Assembly (NCBI GenBank): GCA_965660815.1 | Contig: CBFIBG010000052.1 | Location: 124,001 to 188,000, forward strand | Source: Glaciecola sp965660815 | Lineage (GTDB): Bacteria; Pseudomonadota; Gammaproteobacteria; Enterobacterales; Alteromonadaceae | Length of the DNA: 64,000 bases | Direction of reading: 5' to 3' | Part shown: one piece after another, positions 53,874 through 63,961 of the stretch | Layout: each line of letters starts with the position of its first letter | How positions within the stretch are numbered: position 1 is the first letter of the stretch | Translations under genes and position numbers: made by a program | Notes under the pieces: model-generated | What the model saw: only the letters and a program-made list of their open reading frames with translations | What the model was told of the DNA's origin: nothing | The model's database searches: none

Positions 53874-54872
53874 TCAGATTAAAATAACGCGATTTCTACC
53901 ACTGCTTTTCGCCTCATATAAGGCAGAGTCCGCTCTCTCAAGCAGTGATTTATTTGTATCCCCTTCTTTGTACTCAGAGATACCAATACTTACTGTAACG
54001 TTTATAGTAAGTTCTTTTGAGAGTGCAAACTTATGATTTTCAATCCACTCTCTTATACGCTGAGCAACTAGTTCTGCGCCTTTTTTACTTGTCGAAGGTA
54101 GCAGAATTACGAACTCCTCTCCTCCATATCTACAACCAATATCCAATTTTCTCAATGAGCTTTGCAGAATCTGACCAATTGTTCTTAGGACTTTGTCTCC
54201 CGCTAAGTGTCCATGTGTATCGTTGAGTTTTTTAAAATGATCTAAATCTAAGAAACAAATAGAAAAATTGTGTTGATATCGATTGGCAGCCGCCATAAAT
54301 TCTTCAAGCTTAATATAAAAGTATCGAGTATTTTTTAGGCCGGTGAGCATATCTGTAATACTGAGTTTCCGATAGGATTCTTCGCGCACTTTTAGTTCAA
54401 ATTCTGCGTTTTTCCGATCACTTATATTAGTAAATGTTTCAATAGCTCCAATAACGCTTCCACTATCATTTCTTATAGTAGAGGCGCTGAAATGTAGCCA
54501 TTCACCATTGTCTCCGCATTCAGGAAAAAAGTCTTCGGCTTCATAAGCACCATCAATCAGCTCAGATTTCTCGTATTTACCTGCGTAAAGTTGTTCTATT
54601 TTATTGTTTTGATTATTCTCTAGCATTAAATCCGCTAAACAAGGTCTAGGCTCATTATAAAAGGGACGCCACTGATTTTTTGTACCTATCATGTCCTCTT
54701 TTCTTAAGCCGCTGAGTTTTTCTAATGCTTTATTCCAATACAGAATGGTGTGATGTGTATCAATCACAAAGGTAGGTAAAATAATAGAATCGAAGACATG
54801 CACTAATATCGATTGCTCTGCATTTTCTTTGATTCGAGCAACAACCTGCTCGTTTTTTAAATTAGCTTTCAA
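53874..54872 (-). CDS. PAS-domain diguanylate cyclase
   Basis: 332 residues, no membrane segment. A PAS domain covers about 25-150, including FVIDTHHTILYWNKALEKLSGL, ending in TNISDRK. The GGDEF domain (about 165-330) reads GGEEF at 250-254, a variant that is active in many cyclases. The inhibitory RxxD is Arg241-Asp244. It lies between the Lhr-like helicase and PdeM genes on the opposite strand, and so interrupts the ligase-associated set. Its role there is unknown. Confidence 0.92.
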   Translation of the reverse strand: MKANLKNEQVVARIKENAEQSILVHVFDSIILPTFVIDTHHTILYWNKALEKLSGLRKEDMIGTKNQWRPFYNEPRPCLADLMLENNQNNKIEQLYAGKYEKSELIDGAYEAEDFFPECGDNGEWLHFSASTIRNDSGSVIGAIETFTNISDRKNAEFELKVREESYRKLSITDMLTGLKNTRYFYIKLEEFMAAANRYQHNFSICFLDLDHFKKLNDTHGHLAGDKVLRTIGQILQSSLRKLDIGCRYGGEEFVILLPSTSKKGAELVAQRIREWIENHKFALSKELTINVTVSIGISEYKEGDTNKSLLERADSALYEAKSSGRNRVILI

Positions 54873-55101
54873 AATTACTCGCTGTTCCTTATCATGCTAA
54901 ATAAATATATATCGAGGAAACCCCAAAACCATTTAATACAACAAGAAATAAACAGGCTTAGTATTTTTTTATCGGACAAGGCTTCATATTCTTAAATTTT
55001 TTATTCTGCTTTTTAAAGTAAAAAATTCTTATTTAACGTGATGCATAATTTAATATTCATCGTATTTATCACCAGTGTTTAGTTAACGTCCATGAATATA
55101 A

Positions 55102-55815
55102 GTGATTGAAGCCGAAGAACTGCGCAATTTGCTCGTAAATAATCAAGTTATTCCAATTAAGTTTTTGTCTCATAGACTAATTTTAGATGCCAACGGTATA
55201 TTGTTTTGGCCAAAATATGATTTGATTGTGTTTAGCGATTTACATTTGGAAAAAGGCAGTTTTTTAAGTCAATTTGCAAATCCATTGCCACGATTTGACA
55301 GTTCTGAAACCATCAAACGAATGCTCCGTATTTGTGAGCAATACAGACCTCAAAGTGTCATTTGTTTGGGAGATAGTTTTCACGACGGCAATGCATTGAA
55401 TAGAATGGAAGTCAGCGATTTACAAGAATTAAATTCTTTAATAAAGCTTATTTCTAATTGGCACTGGGTGTTGGGTAATCACGATCCAGAAATACCCGAA
55501 ATGGTGAAAGGGAATCGTGATAAAACTGTTCATGTTAACAATCTCCTCTTCGTTCATGAACCAGAGAAGATTAGTACGATCGATGGAGTAGATGGGCAGG
55601 TAATCGGACACTATCATCCTAAATCCAGTCATAAGATAGCCAATAGAAAATTGACAGGCAAAAGCTTCGTCTGCAGCGATGACATATTGTTAATGCCCGC
55701 GTTTGGGAAATACACTGGTGGGCTGGATATTAAGGATAAAGTCTTTGATAGCGTTTATAAACGAAAAAACGCTCAGACCTATATGACCTTTAATCGGCGT
55801 ATTTACATGTTGTGA
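55102..55815 (+). CDS. pdeM: Ligase-associated metallophosphoesterase PdeM
   Basis: 237 residues from GTG 55102, since the nearby ATG at 55092 meets a stop. Calcineurin-like motifs: SDLHLEKG (Asp46, His48), GDSFHDG (Asp91), GNHDPE (125-128), a lone His in FVHEPEKI and GHYHPKS. It matches the MPE member of the Lig/Exo/Lhr/MPE DNA damage set. It is separated from the other three genes by the cyclase. Confidence 0.92.
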   Translation: MIEAEELRNLLVNNQVIPIKFLSHRLILDANGILFWPKYDLIVFSDLHLEKGSFLSQFANPLPRFDSSETIKRMLRICEQYRPQSVICLGDSFHDGNALNRMEVSDLQELNSLIKLISNWHWVLGNHDPEIPEMVKGNRDKTVHVNNLLFVHEPEKISTIDGVDGQVIGHYHPKSSHKIANRKLTGKSFVCSDDILLMPAFGKYTGGLDIKDKVFDSVYKRKNAQTYMTFNRRIYML

Positions 55816-55855
55816 GCGTTGTTTCCGTTTAGGTAATTCCTATAATCAAGAGTGG

Positions 55856-56332
55856 CTATGTGTCAAGTAAACTACCCACTTCAAGAACGGGCGCTGCATC
55901 AACGTTTTGAGCATCCATCATGGAGGCAAGACGTTGCAAAGTAGCGACCATCTGACTTTTTTCCCATTCCTGGAGCGCATTAAATTTATTAGTAAAGTTT
56001 TCTTGTAAGGGCAAAGGGGCGGTTGATAGGGCCTGTTCCCCTACCTCCGTGAGATAGACGCCCACTTTTCGCTTGTCTACTGTGCTCCTTACCCGATTGA
56101 TCAGTCCTCTAGCTTCCATTCTGTCTAACACACTAGTAACAGTCGCTGAGCTTAAATTGATGGTTTCCGCAATCTCTCGAACCATTACGCCGCTATGTTT
56201 ACCCACGTTTTGCAATACCATGAGTTGTGGCCCCGTTAGCCCAACCTCTTTATTGAGTTTACGAGAGTGCATATCTATTGCCCTGATAATCTTTCTCAAA
56301 GCAATTAATAATTCTTCATCTTTTTTCATCAA
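55856..56332 (-). CDS. MarR family transcriptional regulator
   Basis: 158 residues with the winged-helix DNA-binding core: EVGLTGPQLMVLQNVGKHSGVMVREIAETINLSSATVTSVLDRMEARGLINRVRSTVDKRKVGVYLTEVG. The terminal 20 residues are an extra tail. It is divergent from the TonB receptor gene about 590 bases away, which makes it a candidate regulator of that locus but does not prove it. Confidence 0.9.
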   Translation of the reverse strand: MMKKDEELLIALRKIIRAIDMHSRKLNKEVGLTGPQLMVLQNVGKHSGVMVREIAETINLSSATVTSVLDRMEARGLINRVRSTVDKRKVGVYLTEVGEQALSTAPLPLQENFTNKFNALQEWEKSQMVATLQRLASMMDAQNVDAAPVLEVGSLLDT

Positions 56333-56923
56333 AAAAATTCGTTTCCTTTTTAGTGTTAAGCGTTGTTGGTTAAAAATACACCTGTTTATGGGACGGTTCT
56401 ACCATATCATTTATTAATGCGACTTTTCATCGAACCATTACACAATGATCTTGCCGGCTCAGTTTAAAACTACTTCACCTCAATGACAATGTAACACATT
56501 CTTTACTTTTGCGTGTGTTTCACGGATTCAGTTTGAGTTAGTGTTGAAACCGTTGGATAAATCTTTCGTCGCTATTGTTCAATCTTGTATGTTTACAAAT
56601 TTTACTGGCACTCAATATCAATGAAGTATCTATCAATTTCATATCTACTATTACGAAATATACCGAATATAATACGTTGTATTAGATCATTTAAATACCT
56701 TTTAGGATATCAAATTAAACAGATTTATTATAACGATATGAATAGTAAAATGTTAATAGTTAATAGTTATATTTAACTTTAGAGCGATATGTATCAAAAA
56801 TCTTCGAAATAATAGATTTCTGTTTTGAATTACTAAGGTGGATATGTTCTGCGCAAATTGTTAGAATACTAATAGATATAATAAAATTAAGTTAAACACT
56901 CATCTAAAAAAGGGATAAAGACA
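56333..56923. other. 590-bp intergenic region before the TonB receptor gene
   Basis: AT-rich stretch between the MarR gene and the TonB-receptor gene. A TATAAT hexamer at 56877-56882 is a good -10 box 42 bases upstream of the receptor start, without a good -35. I see no gene, RNA or repeat. An open frame at 56585-56776 lacks a start signal and codes for an unlikely protein. Confidence 0.5.
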
Positions 56924-59584
56924 TTGAATATCAACAAAGTTAGCTTGGCAGTAATCACTGCCCTGAGTGCATCCGTGAGCGGAAATTTAAGTGCTCAGAC
57001 AGAATCTTCTGAAGCCAAAGCCAAAATTGAGACAATCGAAGTAACCGCAACCAAAAGGACTGAGTCGATACAGGATGTTCCCGTCACCGTTAGTGCTTTA
57101 AGTGGCGAAGCATTAGAAAACATCGGTGTGGACAATTTTCAAGATTATGTAGAATTTCTGCCAAACGTAGTGTTCCAAGGCACGGGCCCAGGACAAAACG
57201 AAATATACATCCGCGGTGCGGCAACTTCTCAAACTAATATATCCGTATCTAGTGTACAAGCATTGCAACCATCTGTTGCTTTTTATCTCGACGAGCAACC
57301 TGTATCAATGCAGGGACGAAACCTCGACGTATACGCTGCAGACGTTCAACGAATAGAGGTGTTACCTGGTCCACAAGGCACGCTTTTCGGAGCGAGTTCG
57401 CAATCAGGTACCGTTAGAATGATTACCAACAAACCAGATTTTCTAGGATTTTCTGGAGGCGTTGATATGGCGGCTAGTTTTACTAAAGATGGCGAAATGA
57501 GCAACAGCGTTCAATCTTTCCTCAACTTTACATTAACAGACGATCTAGCCGTAAGGGTGACTGCTTATAGCGACAATCAAGGTGGCTGGATTGATAATAT
57601 CCTCAACCGTCCAGGAGAGGGTGGTTACATTGGAAGTGCTGTTGTAATAGACAGAATCTCTGGTGGTGTGTTAAGCGATCCTGAAAACACCGAAGTTATT
57701 TCACCTAAAAATGATGCCTTAGTTGAAGACGATATTAACGATGCCTCCTATAATGGTTTTAGATTGGGTATTGCGCACAGAATCAACTCTGATTGGGATT
57801 TACTTGTACAACATACACAGCAACAATTAGACACAGAAGGCGTATTTGCTTACGACCCTAATTTAGAGGGCCAGCAATCTGTTAATCGTTTCCAACCTGA
57901 AGAAAACAGCGATACTTTTGGTCTTACTACATGGACACTAAGTGGCAGACTTGATGCTCTAGAATTAGTCTACACTGGTGGCTTACTCGACAGAGACATA
58001 GACTCTACTATAGATTACACTGGTTACACAAATGGTGGTTTATTCTCTGCCTACTACGTGTGTAACCATTATGAAGCAGCAACTCCTGCAGACGAAAAGT
58101 GTTTAGATCCAACCAAGTTTTATAAAGAAGAAACAGCAACTTCTCGAATTACCCACGAATTCAGGGTTAATACTGATAGTGCAAATGATTGGCGGATAAC
58201 TGCGGGTGTGTTCTATGACTCTCAGGAATTAAATACTATCGGTAAATTTAAAATTGCGAACCCTGAATTAGGATTCTTTACCGATTTACAACGAACTACT
58301 GTGGGTACAGATGGCATAAATTCTGATGGCGGCCCATTTGAATCTGAAGTAAGTTTTGTTAACGATATTTCGCACGAAATTAACCAAATCGCCGTGTTTG
58401 GTCAAGCTGAGTATGACCTCACCGACGACTTAACTCTTAGTTTGGGTGCTAGGTGGTATGAAATTGAGGATATCTTCAGAGGGTCAACGACTACCGTTGA
58501 TGTTTCTGGCCGATTAGCAGCTTTTGGCTCTCTCAATCCTGACCAATTGGCCGCCGTAGGCGAAGATCCGGCCGAGATCCAAGCCGCTATTCAAAGCGGT
58601 CAATTAGACGTTTCTTTATTAGATGACAGCGGGAAACTTACCGTTGATGACGTCATTTACAAAGCAACTGTCGATTGGCGCGCTACTGAAGATGTGTTGT
58701 TGTTCGCAACCTATAGTGAAGGCTTTAGACCTCCTGTTACTAACCGAGTAGGTGGTGGACAGGCTACAAACCAACAAGGTGCTTTCGAAGGGTTCAGAAT
58801 TCCAGTCTATTCAACGACTGATACCTTGAAAAACTACGAAGTAGGTATGAAAGGTGACTTCCTTGATGGTATCTTAAGGTTAAATGCTACTGCTTACTTC
58901 TCTGAAATAACCGATTTACAAACTTCAAGATTTGACCCAACAAACATCAGTTTCTTAGTATTTACTGACAATGTTGGTGACGCGGAAATAATGGGACTTG
59001 ATGCAGATTTAACGTTTTTGGCGACTGATAACCTAGTTATTGACGCCGCGTTTAGTATTTTAGATACAGAATTGACTCGTATTAACGATGAATTAGCTGG
59101 GATTGCCCCGTCTGTGGGTGGTCAACTACCATATTCAGCTGAATTTTCTGGTAACATCCGAGCTCGTTATTTCTATGAACTAGACAATGGGCTGACAGGT
59201 TATGTGAATGGCTCTGTAGCGTACACAGGCGATAGGCTTGCGAGTATGACTATGGACGCTTATGTATTAGAAGACACAACACAACTTGTTTACGGAACAG
59301 GAACGGGCTTATCCATTCAGCAGGAAGCGGACGTTTACCAAGGAGTCAATTATACTGACAGTAATGGAGAGGTCTTCAAAGGCGGTCGTTACATCCAAGA
59401 CAGCTATGTGTTAGCGAATCTAGCGTTTGGTATCACTAATGATGAGTGGAAAGCCGAATTGTTTATTGACAACGTGTTTGACGAACGAGCCGTTTTATAT
59501 GTTGACAATCAGCAGTTTACTCCAAAGATTGTATCAAATAGACCACGCACGGTCGGCGTTAGACTGTCTTACGACTTCTTCTAA
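56924..59584 (+). CDS. TonB-dependent outer-membrane receptor
   Basis: 886 residues from TTG 56924 (AGGGAT upstream). The signal peptide ends near SGNLSAQ (about 26), then a TonB box (IETIEVTATKR, about 35-45). The plug domain has the SIQDVPVTVSALSGEAL and YIRGAATSQ-type segments, and the LPGPQGTLFGASSQSGTVRMIT motif. A 22-stranded barrel follows, ending in the aromatic-terminated VRLSYDFF. Similar receptors occur in Alteromonadales and Caulobacterales. The substrate is unknown. A hairpin follows. Confidence 0.93.
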   Translation: MNINKVSLAVITALSASVSGNLSAQTESSEAKAKIETIEVTATKRTESIQDVPVTVSALSGEALENIGVDNFQDYVEFLPNVVFQGTGPGQNEIYIRGAATSQTNISVSSVQALQPSVAFYLDEQPVSMQGRNLDVYAADVQRIEVLPGPQGTLFGASSQSGTVRMITNKPDFLGFSGGVDMAASFTKDGEMSNSVQSFLNFTLTDDLAVRVTAYSDNQGGWIDNILNRPGEGGYIGSAVVIDRISGGVLSDPENTEVISPKNDALVEDDINDASYNGFRLGIAHRINSDWDLLVQHTQQQLDTEGVFAYDPNLEGQQSVNRFQPEENSDTFGLTTWTLSGRLDALELVYTGGLLDRDIDSTIDYTGYTNGGLFSAYYVCNHYEAATPADEKCLDPTKFYKEETATSRITHEFRVNTDSANDWRITAGVFYDSQELNTIGKFKIANPELGFFTDLQRTTVGTDGINSDGGPFESEVSFVNDISHEINQIAVFGQAEYDLTDDLTLSLGARWYEIEDIFRGSTTTVDVSGRLAAFGSLNPDQLAAVGEDPAEIQAAIQSGQLDVSLLDDSGKLTVDDVIYKATVDWRATEDVLLFATYSEGFRPPVTNRVGGGQATNQQGAFEGFRIPVYSTTDTLKNYEVGMKGDFLDGILRLNATAYFSEITDLQTSRFDPTNISFLVFTDNVGDAEIMGLDADLTFLATDNLVIDAAFSILDTELTRINDELAGIAPSVGGQLPYSAEFSGNIRARYFYELDNGLTGYVNGSVAYTGDRLASMTMDAYVLEDTTQLVYGTGTGLSIQQEADVYQGVNYTDSNGEVFKGGRYIQDSYVLANLAFGITNDEWKAELFIDNVFDERAVLYVDNQQFTPKIVSNRPRTVGVRLSYDFF

Positions 59585-59598
59585 ACGTATGGTTAAAA

Positions 59599-59630
59599 TC
59601 AGAGGTTCGCTCTTTTGAGTGAACCTCTGA
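59599..59630 (+). terminator. Hairpin after the TonB receptor gene
   Basis: TCAGAGGTTCGCTC (59599-59612) pairs with GAGTGAACCTCTGA (59617-59630), 14 bp with one G-T pair and a TTTT loop, 15 bases after the stop. There is no T-run after it, so Rho-independent termination is uncertain. Confidence 0.55.
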
Positions 59631-59815
59631 CTATTAAGCTCATCTGTACTACCTACCTCTTTACATTTGCCTTTAATTTAACCGTATTCATTGACTCAAG
59701 CTTCACAATATTCATAAATGTATTTTAGCTGGAGTGTCTTCCAAAATTCATCAAATTGTAACAATCTCTTATAAATATTCTTGCGTAAATAGATCATCAA
59801 ATTTATGAGCAATAC

Positions 59816-61846
59816 ATGATGAAAAAACGTTTTCAAATTATACCGATTTTATTTTCAATCTTACTTTCAGGCTGTATGTCAACTGACTTCAAGTCAGATA
59901 ATTTACGTGTTGTAGAGCCATCCTTACGCCAAGAATATATTGCTAATATTCAGGTCTTAAGAGAGCCTGCCTCTCGAAACAACGAAACTATTTCAGGTTT
60001 TGTGTTTAATGATGAAAATGCTAACGGCCTAAAAGATAACGATGAGAAAGGCGTAAAAAACGTAGCAGTGTCTAACGGTCTAAATGTGGTTCGTACAGAT
60101 TTAGAGGGAAAATATAGTCTTCCAGTTAGAGATGATATGAGTCTATTTGTAATTCAACCAAGCGGTTGGCGAGTGCCCACCAATCAAGACTTTGTTCCTC
60201 AATTTGCTTACGAACACAAGCCTAATGGTTCGCCAAAACTTTTTCGTTACGGAGGCTTACCCCCCACAGGCTCTATACCTTCAGCGGTGAACTTTCCGAT
60301 AAGAAAGGCAAATCAAGACCGATTTACTTGTGTGATCCTTGGAGATACTCAAAGCTATGCAAACCAAGATATAAGCTTTTTTAGAGACTCAACGATTGAT
60401 GATTTACTTGATAGTGATTTGCGACCTGAATGCGTTATTACGGTCGGTGATGTGATGGGAGATGACTTATCCTTAATTCCTCGAATGAGCAAGGTTATAG
60501 GCAGTTTAAAAGCGCCCCAATGGTGGACGCATGGCAATCATGATTTTGATTTTGATGCAGATTTCGATCGAGACAGCGCTGATAGTTGGAGAAATTTGTG
60601 GGGCCCTGCTTACTACGCATTTGAGCAAGGTAACGTATTATTTATTATGTTAGATAACGTAGTCTATCCTTGCGGTCTTAAGGACGCTCAGCTACCCGGT
60701 AGAGAGTTTTGTATAACAGGTAAAAATAAACGATACAACGGGAGAATAACCGAAGAGCAGTTGCAATTTGTCAAATCTCTTTTAGATACAACAGACAAAG
60801 GTAAAACAGTGGTAGTTGCTCATCATATCCCTCTCGTTTCTTTTGTCGATCAGACCCAGGCCCCGCATCAGACCGACAATGCGACGCGACTTTATAGTTT
60901 ACTTGAAGGTAGAAACGCGCTGTCAATTTCAGGACATACACACACAATAGAAAACTTATCTCCTGGGGATTCATTTTATGGATGGAAAGAACAAGTTAAT
61001 GTAAGTGTTTTACCCTTTCGCCATATAATTGCTGGGGCAGCCTCAGGGGCTTGGTACCAGGGGGATTTTGATATTCATGGCACACCTATGTCTTTGCAAA
61101 GAATGGGCGCTCCAAAAGGTTACTTAACGTTGGATTTTGATACATATGGAAACTACAAAGAAAATTATCAAGGTGCAAATTATGGACGTGAAAGAGTCGC
61201 TTGGCTATCCATAAATACACCTGAATTTAGAGCATGGTTTGACGAGATAAATACATGGCGTTTAAGCTCAAAAAATGAGAGAGACCCTATTCCGCCGTTG
61301 TCAATTAATGACCTCCCAGATGTCAAAGTACTTACTCAGGAAGATTTAGCTAAAGAGTCTTTTTTAACCGCCAATGTGTGGAGCGGTTCAACACAAACTA
61401 AGGTCACAGTTTCGATTAATGACGGACCTGAAAAAGCCATGGTTAGAACGCAACAGGCGAGCGGAGAAAAAGCCAAAATTGGAGCTTTATATGCTGACCC
61501 GTTTGCTGCTCAGCGACAGCTAACCGTTGCCAGAACCTCCATTAAAAGTCGCTCAGGTGACAAAGGCAATCAAGGGTATCAGGTATTCAAAGGCACACAA
61601 AGAGGGCCAGATGTACCTCAACCTCAAAGTGCAATAGCCGACAGAAATGTGCATCTTTGGAAATATAAACTTCCCTCAAACATGCCTGTGGGAGTCCATG
61701 TTGCTAAAGTAACAATAACAGACAGACATGGCCGCAAATTTAATGATCGTATTGTGTTTGAGGTCAAGTCTGAACGTCCTGAAATGAGATTTAGAAAAGC
61801 GCAATGGGAAGCGTTTGATAATGGTTCGCCAGTAAATCGAGATTAA
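59816..61846 (+). CDS. Calcineurin-like phosphoesterase lipoprotein
   Basis: 676 residues. The lipobox ends at Cys20 (LLSGC), so it is lipid-anchored. A small SdrD/CNA B-type domain (about 57-110, VFNDENANGLKDNDEKGVKNVAV) resembles a calcium-bound repeat. The phosphoesterase core has GDTQSY, GDVMGDD, GNHD at 240-243, AHHIPL and GHTHTIE. The C-terminal domain is of the calcineurin-associated type (KYKLPSNMPVGVHVAKVTITDRHGR). It could hydrolyse phosphate esters at the cell surface. It lies between the receptor and the sulfotransferase. Confidence 0.9.
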   Translation: MMKKRFQIIPILFSILLSGCMSTDFKSDNLRVVEPSLRQEYIANIQVLREPASRNNETISGFVFNDENANGLKDNDEKGVKNVAVSNGLNVVRTDLEGKYSLPVRDDMSLFVIQPSGWRVPTNQDFVPQFAYEHKPNGSPKLFRYGGLPPTGSIPSAVNFPIRKANQDRFTCVILGDTQSYANQDISFFRDSTIDDLLDSDLRPECVITVGDVMGDDLSLIPRMSKVIGSLKAPQWWTHGNHDFDFDADFDRDSADSWRNLWGPAYYAFEQGNVLFIMLDNVVYPCGLKDAQLPGREFCITGKNKRYNGRITEEQLQFVKSLLDTTDKGKTVVVAHHIPLVSFVDQTQAPHQTDNATRLYSLLEGRNALSISGHTHTIENLSPGDSFYGWKEQVNVSVLPFRHIIAGAASGAWYQGDFDIHGTPMSLQRMGAPKGYLTLDFDTYGNYKENYQGANYGRERVAWLSINTPEFRAWFDEINTWRLSSKNERDPIPPLSINDLPDVKVLTQEDLAKESFLTANVWSGSTQTKVTVSINDGPEKAMVRTQQASGEKAKIGALYADPFAAQRQLTVARTSIKSRSGDKGNQGYQVFKGTQRGPDVPQPQSAIADRNVHLWKYKLPSNMPVGVHVAKVTITDRHGRKFNDRIVFEVKSERPEMRFRKAQWEAFDNGSPVNRD

Positions 61847-61978
61847 GTTAGGCCGGTAACCAGATAGTGCTATAAATTAGTGAGGAAATATTAGAAACAT
61901 TGTCTTCAAAATTCGAAGTCATGCGTCGCGTTAAACATGTTATGATCGCTAAAAAAGCGCAACTTAAACAGGTAAATT

Positions 61979-63961
61979 TTGCAATCTAGTAAAAATAATC
62001 AGTCGTCTTTCAATCTTAAACAATATCAAATTGCAATATCCAATGGCGAGTTTGCACGTGTCATTAGTGAGCTTGACGAAGCGCTAGTTGGCAACGAGTT
62101 AACCTCTAGTGAAATTTCACAAAGCCTTTATTTGCAGGCGGTCGCTTATCGCTTTAGTCGACAAGCTCAAGAGGCGTTAGTAAAGTTAGAATTGCTCGAA
62201 AAAGCCGAGCCAACTAATGCAAGAATGCATCAAGAGAAAGGTTACAATTTTCGTATTTTAGGAAATTTAAAAGAAGCGGCCAAAAGTTTTTATCAGGCAA
62301 CGCAACTTAACCCTGCTTTATTGTCAGCATGGCAAGCACTTTTACCTATATACAAAGCTCAGAACCAGCAAAAAGCTCTAACTTTATGCGAAACACAAGT
62401 CGCTCAGCTTAGCGAGCTGCCAAAACCTGTGCTCGCCGCGACAGAGCTAATGTACGATGGCAAGCTAGACGATGCCGATTTATTGGTAAGGCGATTCTTG
62501 CAGCAACATAAGCACAATAAACACGGCTTAATTTTACTGGCAGATATTGCCATTAAGCTAAAAGCAATTTCCGAAGCTGAGTTTATATTGGAAACGTGCG
62601 CTGAACTGCATAAAGATGACTTACCCGTAAAATATCAGTTATTTAAGGTCTATAGCAAATTAGGTAAATTCGAAAACGCTTTACAAATTGCAAATCAGTT
62701 AGCCAAAGCCTCACCAAATAACTTGTTTTACCAAGTTGCATTGGCCACCGCTACTCAAGGCGTGGGAAATATTGAAAAAGCATTGGAGATTTTAATCGAT
62801 ATAAACCAGCAACACGGAGAACAGGCTCAAGTCAATCTGTTGCTAGGGCATGCCTATAAGACCAACGGGAATACTCAAAAAAGTATTGCTGCATATCAAC
62901 AAGCTTATAAACTTGAGCCGTCTTTAGGTGATGCGTTCTGGAGTTTAGCAAATATAAAAACCTATCAATTTTCAAATACTGAAATTGTTAAAATGCAAAA
63001 AGCGACGGAGTCGCCTAATGTCTCAAAGCAAGAGAAAATTTATTTCCATTTCGCTTTGGGGAAAGCTTACGAAGACGCAAAAGAATACAAGGATTCATAT
63101 CACCATTATCGACTGGGCAATGAACAACAACACGAATTAACGCCTTTTAATATCGAAAGTCATACTAAATTTGTAGAGCACCAGAAAAAGCAATTTACCC
63201 CAGAGTTCTACAAAAAATTGATGAATAAAGGTTGCAGTAATTCTGACCCGATATTTATTTTAGGCATGCCAAGAGCCGGGTCAACATTGTTAGAACAAAT
63301 ATTGGCCAGTCATTCGCAGGTTGATGGCACTATGGAATTACATGAGATTCTTGGACTGGCGGCTAAATTATCTAAAAAACACGCAAATACTCCAAGTTAT
63401 CCTGAAAACCTATGTCACTTGCCAGAGGGGACTTTGGCGAAACTAGGCGAAGACTTTATTAAGAAAACAAATGTTTATAGAGACGGAGCTCCTTATTTTA
63501 TCGATAAGATGCCAAATAATTATATGCATGTTGGACTAATTAAAACGATTTTACCTAACGCCAAAATTATAGACGCTCGAAGATCGCCCATGGCTTGTTG
63601 TTTCAGTGGGTATAAGCAATTATTTGGTGATGGACAAGAATTTAGCTACGACTTGAAAACAATAGGTTTGTACTATCAAAATTATATATCCCTAATGGAA
63701 CATTGGCATACGGTTTTTCCAGGGCAAATACTCCAGATAGATAACGAAGCAATTATTGATGATACTGAAACACAAATAAGAAAAATGCTTGATTTTTGTG
63801 GTTTGGAATTTGAAGAATCTTGCATGCACTTTTATAAAAATACTAGGGCTGTTAAAACGCCAAGTGCACAACAGGTAAGACAGCCCATTTACTCAAGTGG
63901 CAAGAATCAATGGGAAAATTATAAAGAGTATTTAGGTGAACTAATCGAATTGTTCGATTAG
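61979..63961 (+). CDS. TPR-repeat sulfotransferase
   Basis: 660 residues from TTG 61979. About 350 residues of TPR repeats are followed by a sulfotransferase domain (about 420-650). The PAPS-binding loop is FILGMPRAGSTLLEQIL (Met430-Pro-Arg-Ala-Gly-Ser), close to that of tyrosylprotein sulfotransferases, with the KIIDARRSPMACCFSGY 3'-phosphate binding segment. No membrane segment or signal peptide is seen, so it is probably cytoplasmic. Proteins of this type are often found beside TonB receptors. Confidence 0.9.
   Translation: MQSSKNNQSSFNLKQYQIAISNGEFARVISELDEALVGNELTSSEISQSLYLQAVAYRFSRQAQEALVKLELLEKAEPTNARMHQEKGYNFRILGNLKEAAKSFYQATQLNPALLSAWQALLPIYKAQNQQKALTLCETQVAQLSELPKPVLAATELMYDGKLDDADLLVRRFLQQHKHNKHGLILLADIAIKLKAISEAEFILETCAELHKDDLPVKYQLFKVYSKLGKFENALQIANQLAKASPNNLFYQVALATATQGVGNIEKALEILIDINQQHGEQAQVNLLLGHAYKTNGNTQKSIAAYQQAYKLEPSLGDAFWSLANIKTYQFSNTEIVKMQKATESPNVSKQEKIYFHFALGKAYEDAKEYKDSYHHYRLGNEQQHELTPFNIESHTKFVEHQKKQFTPEFYKKLMNKGCSNSDPIFILGMPRAGSTLLEQILASHSQVDGTMELHEILGLAAKLSKKHANTPSYPENLCHLPEGTLAKLGEDFIKKTNVYRDGAPYFIDKMPNNYMHVGLIKTILPNAKIIDARRSPMACCFSGYKQLFGDGQEFSYDLKTIGLYYQNYISLMEHWHTVFPGQILQIDNEAIIDDTETQIRKMLDFCGLEFEESCMHFYKNTRAVKTPSAQQVRQPIYSSGKNQWENYKEYLGELIELFD

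Noticed and set aside
56585..56776. 63-codon open frame before the TonB receptor gene
   Set aside because: No ribosome binding site, an Ile/Tyr/Asn/Lys-rich product typical of random AT-rich DNA, and no family.
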